A stretch of DNA of 64,000 bases from Bog-756 sp963769765 (GTDB lineage: Bacteria > Actinomycetota > Acidimicrobiia > Acidimicrobiales > RAAP-2), in NCBI GenBank assembly GCA_963769765.1, contig CAVYNA010000004.1:558001-622000 (forward strand), in the 5' to 3' direction. The notes beneath the pieces are model-generated. The model saw only the letters and a list, made by a program, of their open reading frames with translations, was not told the origin of the DNA and searched no databases. Made by a program: the position numbers and the translations under genes. Position 1 is the stretch's first letter; every line of letters starts with the position of its first letter. Shown here piece after piece: positions 61,182 to 64,000 of the stretch.

Positions 61182-62210
61182 CCCCACGATCCCGGGCAGA
61201 CGGAGCGGCGGTGCGGTGAGCAGGAACCGACTGCGGCCGTGCGCACGCAGCCAGGCCGCCAGCTCGTGCAGGTACCACATCTCGCCCAGCGGAACGCCGA
61301 GCCTGAACAGGCAGAGGTGGTGGATCGGGAGGAACGAGTGCCGGCTCTCGTCGCGGTCCTTTCCGGTCAACCCCTCGACGGCGTAGTTGTCAGCCACGAG
61401 CGCCGAGATCTTCGAGTCGGCGATCCATTCGAGCAGTGACTCGTCGCGCGCGTCGAGGTAGGAGCACATCGTGTGGATCGCCACGGGATCGGGGTCGCGG
61501 TCGTACTCGAGGATCTTGGTGGCGAAGCCGGTGTGGAGCAGGAGCATGTCCCCGGGCTCGACGACGACGTCGTCGGCCGCCATGATCTCCTCGAGCGTCT
61601 GGCGGTCGACCCCGCGCCAGTCATGGCCGAGATGGTGGGCCAGGTCGACGAGGACACCGCGCCCCTGCACGCCGTGGGCCGCCATGTGCTCGAGGCCGAG
61701 GTGGTGGGCGAAGCACCGGTGCGAGCCGCCGTCGCCGGCAGCGTCGGACTTCGGGCCGACCAGGTCGGTGCCGGCGCGGTACCCGTTGTAGTACACGGGC
61801 TCCTCCACTCCGTCGCCGTCGGCGTCGAATTCGGCACCGACGTGGGCGAGGGAGTCCCACTGCGTGGAGTACTGCAACGACAGGGTGACCACGTCGTCGG
61901 CCCATACGTCGACGTACCGCGGATCGCCGTAGTGGTCCATCTCGCTCATGTGGACGTTGTAGAAGGTGCCGGCGTTGCCGACCATGTCCTCGGTCGGTGC
62001 GAGGACCGGTGGGTGGCGCCGCTTGTTGAGCGCGGTCCCGCCGGGGTAGTCGAGTGGCAGGCTCAGGCAGAAGGTGATCCCTGCCTCGACCTCGCGGATG
62101 CCCTCGAGGACCTTGTCGGGGGTGAGCAGGTTGATGCGTCCGAGCTCGTCGTCGTCACCCCAGTCGCCCCAGGTCGAGCCCGGCGGCCGCTGCTTCCACC
62201 GCTTCGTCAT
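61152..62210 (-). CDS. cyclase/kynurenine-formamidase-like hydrolase, PF04199 (352 aa)
   Basis: Metal-dependent hydrolase of the 'cyclase' family. It begins RPPGSTWGDWGDDDELGRINLLTPDKVLEG, has the metal-site stretch YSTQWDSLAHVGAEFD, and VLVDLAHHLGHDW, LLLHTGFATKILE, DNYAVEGL and HHLCLFRLGVPLGEMWYL, all typical of the larger members found next to BVMOs and lactone pathways. The ATG at 62210 is used. It could open a lactone or cyclic amide formed upstream. An operator candidate lies in its promoter gap. Confidence 0.91.
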   Translation of the reverse strand: MTKRWKQRPPGSTWGDWGDDDELGRINLLTPDKVLEGIREVEAGITFCLSLPLDYPGGTALNKRRHPPVLAPTEDMVGNAGTFYNVHMSEMDHYGDPRYVDVWADDVVTLSLQYSTQWDSLAHVGAEFDADGDGVEEPVYYNGYRAGTDLVGPKSDAAGDGGSHRCFAHHLGLEHMAAHGVQGRGVLVDLAHHLGHDWRGVDRQTLEEIMAADDVVVEPGDMLLLHTGFATKILEYDRDPDPVAIHTMCSYLDARDESLLEWIADSKISALVADNYAVEGLTGKDRDESRHSFLPIHHLCLFRLGVPLGEMWYLHELAAWLRAHGRSRFLLTAPPLRLPGIVGSPLTPVATV

Positions 62211-62262
62211 AGCTCCTGCTCCTTCCGAGCGTCCCCTCCGCCCGACCATCGGTCCGCGTTGC

Positions 62263-62278
62263 ACTGTACCGACCGGTT
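62263..62278. promoter_or_regulatory. 16-bp motif, copy 2 (inverted)
   Basis: ACTGTACCGACCGGTT is the exact reverse complement of the motif at 59440-59455. It lies in the 160-bp divergent gap between the cyclase (start 62210) and amidohydrolase (start 62371) genes. Confidence 0.7.
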
Positions 62279-62370
62279 GGATTAGCTTGCGAACACAGTT
62301 CGCGTAGGCCGCGAAGCCGCGTTCCGGTCTTCACGGCCGAGCTCGGGTCCAGCGCGAGGAGGTCGCAACC

Positions 62371-63615
62371 ATGTCGCAGAACGGGCTCGTCGTCTCCGCC
62401 GACGGTCACCTGCTCGAACCCGTCGATCTGTTCCGAACCCGACTCCCGAAGCACCTGCGGGACCGTGGGGTCTGGGAGGAGGACTTCGAGATCGAGCCGC
62501 TCGTCGAAGGCGGCGCCCGGATCTTCCGACGCCTGCACACACCGGGGTACGAGGGCTGGACGATCTCCAGGTACCGCCAGACTGGCGGACGGATGCCCGA
62601 AGGCGATCCCGAGCTCATCCTCGACGACATGCAGCTCGACGGGATCGACGTCCAGGTGATGCACCCGAACCTCTCGCTGTTCGGGCTCTACTCGGACGAC
62701 CACGAGCTCTCGATGGCGCACGCCAGGGTGTACAACGACTACGTCATCGAGCGGTTCAGGCCGTACTTCTCGCAGATCGCCCCCACCGCTCCGATCCCGT
62801 TGACCGACGTCGACGACGCCGTCGCGGAGATCGAGCGGGTCGCCGCGGCCGGGTTCCGCGCCATCCTGCTTCCGGCGATCGCGCCGAAGCCCTACTTCTC
62901 CCGGGACTTCGACCCGGTGTGGGCGGCGGCAGTGGCCAACGGCGTGCACGTGTTCATCCACACCCAGACCGGCGGCGTGAAGGTGAACGACCCGGCGTCG
63001 ACGACGCTCAAGGTCGTCATGGAGTCGGCGATGCAGGTCAACCAGCCGATGACCGAGAAGTCGGCCTCGAAGCGGATGATCACCCAGTGCATCTACTCCA
63101 CGTTGGTCCCGCAACAGATCATCTGCGAGCTCATCGGCGGTGGCGTCCCCGAGCGCTACCCCGACCTGCACTTCGCGCTGATCGAGTTCAACGCCCACTG
63201 GCTGGCGTCCTTGACCGGGTCGATGGACAAGTGCTGGGTCACCGGCATCGGCCAGGACGCAGACTGGTGGCTCGGGTACTGGGACGAGCATCGCCCCGCC
63301 GACGACCAGCCCACCATGGCCCAGTTGTTCCGTCTGAACGAGAAGTGGCCCTACCCGTTGAAGCCGAGCGAGTACGTCCGGCGACAGTTCCACGTCTCCT
63401 TCCAGGACGATCCCGTGGCCGTCGCCTGCCGGCACGTCACCGGACTGTCGACGATCGTGTGGGGGAACGACTACCCGCACGCCGAAGGGACGTTCCGCGG
63501 GAGCCGGGAGCTGATCGCAACGCAGCTCGGCGATCTCCCCTCGGACGAGCGGGCCGCCATCGTCGGCGGCACCTTGGGCGGGCTCCTCGGGTTCGGGGCC
63601 TCGGTGGCGGCCTGA
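62371..63615 (+). CDS. amidohydrolase, COG2159/PF04909 type (414 aa)
   Basis: Amidohydrolase-2 family protein beginning LVVSADGHLLEPVDLFRTRLP and ending its barrel with TIVWGNDYPHAEGTFRGSREL. HVFIHTQTGG and LIEFNAHWLASL supply other conserved barrel positions. It starts at the ATG at 62371 behind GAGGTCGCAACC. Together with those at 10978 and 36328 it is the third member of this family in the window; they are clearly diverged and unlikely to be redundant. Its stop overlaps the CTG that probably starts the next SDR gene (CTGA). Confidence 0.92.
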   Translation: MSQNGLVVSADGHLLEPVDLFRTRLPKHLRDRGVWEEDFEIEPLVEGGARIFRRLHTPGYEGWTISRYRQTGGRMPEGDPELILDDMQLDGIDVQVMHPNLSLFGLYSDDHELSMAHARVYNDYVIERFRPYFSQIAPTAPIPLTDVDDAVAEIERVAAAGFRAILLPAIAPKPYFSRDFDPVWAAAVANGVHVFIHTQTGGVKVNDPASTTLKVVMESAMQVNQPMTEKSASKRMITQCIYSTLVPQQIICELIGGGVPERYPDLHFALIEFNAHWLASLTGSMDKCWVTGIGQDADWWLGYWDEHRPADDQPTMAQLFRLNEKWPYPLKPSEYVRRQFHVSFQDDPVAVACRHVTGLSTIVWGNDYPHAEGTFRGSRELIATQLGDLPSDERAAIVGGTLGGLLGFGASVAA

Positions 63616-64000
63616 GCCAGCTCGACTTCAACGGACGCGTCGCCATCGTCACTGGTGCGGGGCGCGGCATCGGCTTCGCGTACGCGCGCCTGCTCGCCGA
63701 GCGGGGGGCCCACGTCGTGGTCAACGACCTCGGCGGCTCGATGGACGGCGTCGGGGTCGGACGACGAACCGGCGGTCACCGCGGCGGGCGGCATCGTCGA
63801 CGCGGGAGGGGTGGCGGTCGCCGACACCCAGCGATGTGGCGTCGGTCGCCGGCGCAGAAGCACTCGTCGCGTGCGGCGGTCGAGCGGTTCGGGCGCCTCG
63901 ACGTCGTGATCAACAACGCCGGCGTCATCCGGTGGGCCGGCTTCCCGGACGTCGACGCCGACAACCTGGCGTTGCATCTCGCAGTCCATGTCGGCGGCTC
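63612..64000 (+). CDS. SDR family oxidoreductase, partial (three frameshifts, probable CTG start)
   Basis: N-terminal part of an SDR cut by the window edge. It reads SQLDFNGRVAIVTGAGRGIGFAYARLLAERGAHVVVNDLGGSMDGVG, then needs one base removed at about 63754, 63828 and 63875 to give SDDEPAVTAAGGIVDAGGVAVAD, DVASVAGAEALV and VERFGRLDVVINNAGVIRWAG. This matches the MFE/HSD17B4-like SDR group that forms VVVNDLGG after strand 2. No ATG or GTG precedes the fold; CTG at 63612 overlapping the upstream stop is the likely start. The density of shifts is the highest in the window. Confidence 0.8.
   Translation, partial: MSQLDFNGRVAIVTGAGRGIGFAYARLLAERGAHVVVNDLGGSMDGVGVGRRTGGHRGGRHRRRGRGGGRRHPAMWRRSPAQKHSSRAAVERFGRLDVVINNAGVIRWAGFPDVDADNLALHLAVHVGG

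Noticed and set aside
1..64000. CRISPR array, tRNA or rRNA genes, insertion sequences or prophage
   Set aside because: No spaced direct repeats, no cloverleaf or rRNA-like sequence, and no transposase, integrase or phage proteins were seen.

Overview
The window is GC-rich throughout (about 70% by eye), starts many genes with GTG, and packs genes into runs where the stop of one overlaps the start of the next (ATGA, GTGA). It carries TetR regulators, [3Fe-4S] ferredoxin, F420-type luciferase-like enzymes and many P450s. This fits a soil or aquatic actinobacterium of the mycobacterial/Acidimicrobiia style; no rRNA or tRNA is present to place it more precisely. No transposase, integrase, phage gene, CRISPR array or replication origin was seen.

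Almost everything is catabolic: four cytochrome P450s, two Rieske oxygenases, a Baeyer-Villiger monooxygenase, a TauD-type dioxygenase, three luciferase-like monooxygenases, seven acyl-CoA dehydrogenases, three acyl-CoA ligases, two CaiB/BaiF CoA transferases, two crotonases, about seven short-chain dehydrogenases, five amidohydrolases, one ABC importer and three TetR regulators. The overall logic is to import a hydrophobic carboxylic or cyclic compound, oxygenate it, activate it with CoA and beta-oxidise it. Steroid, terpenoid or a similar alicyclic substrate is a reasonable guess, but the substrate cannot be read from the sequence.

Layout. 1-3161 (minus): luciferase-like oxidoreductase and two P450s. 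3458-7575 (plus): SDR, aminoacylase-like amidohydrolase, and a DUF35-thiolase fusion that lacks the thiolase cysteine. 7585-13413 (minus): esterase, DapB-like dehydrogenase, NtaA/DszA-like monooxygenase, amidohydrolase, oxygenase reductase. 13647-17652: amidohydrolase with altered metal site, luciferase-like enzyme, small unknown protein, Rieske oxygenase. 17722-22070: CoA ligase, then SnoaL plus a tandem acyl-CoA dehydrogenase pair. 22120-26202 (minus): quinone reductase, crotonase, APH-type kinase and ACAD10/LvaC-like dehydrogenase. 26246-27669: two convergent TetR genes. 27780-32250 (minus): crotonase, dehydrogenase pair, ligase. 32314-46964: dehydrogenases, CoA transferases, ligase, amidohydrolase, P450, SDRs, aldehyde dehydrogenase. 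47120-49355: TetR, an internally deleted SDR relic, P450 and its ferredoxin. 49546-54617: Liv-type ABC importer. 54952-64000: ring-oxidation block with Rieske, TauD, SDR, CMD, BVMO, cyclase and amidohydrolase.

The most interesting signal is regulatory. A short palindromic motif (SAGAA-N4-RTT, best copies GAGAAC-N3-GTTCTC-like) lies in nearly every promoter gap from 3.3 to 40.8 kb, including those of two TetR genes, which suggests a single regulon. A different 16-bp motif occurs as two inverted copies in the divergent promoters at 59.4 and 62.3 kb.

A caution for all users: I found about 16 single-base frameshifts in nine genes that are otherwise intact, most of them one base too many in a short homopolymer. 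They look like sequence errors, and frameshifted genes are given here as their reconstructed full extents.
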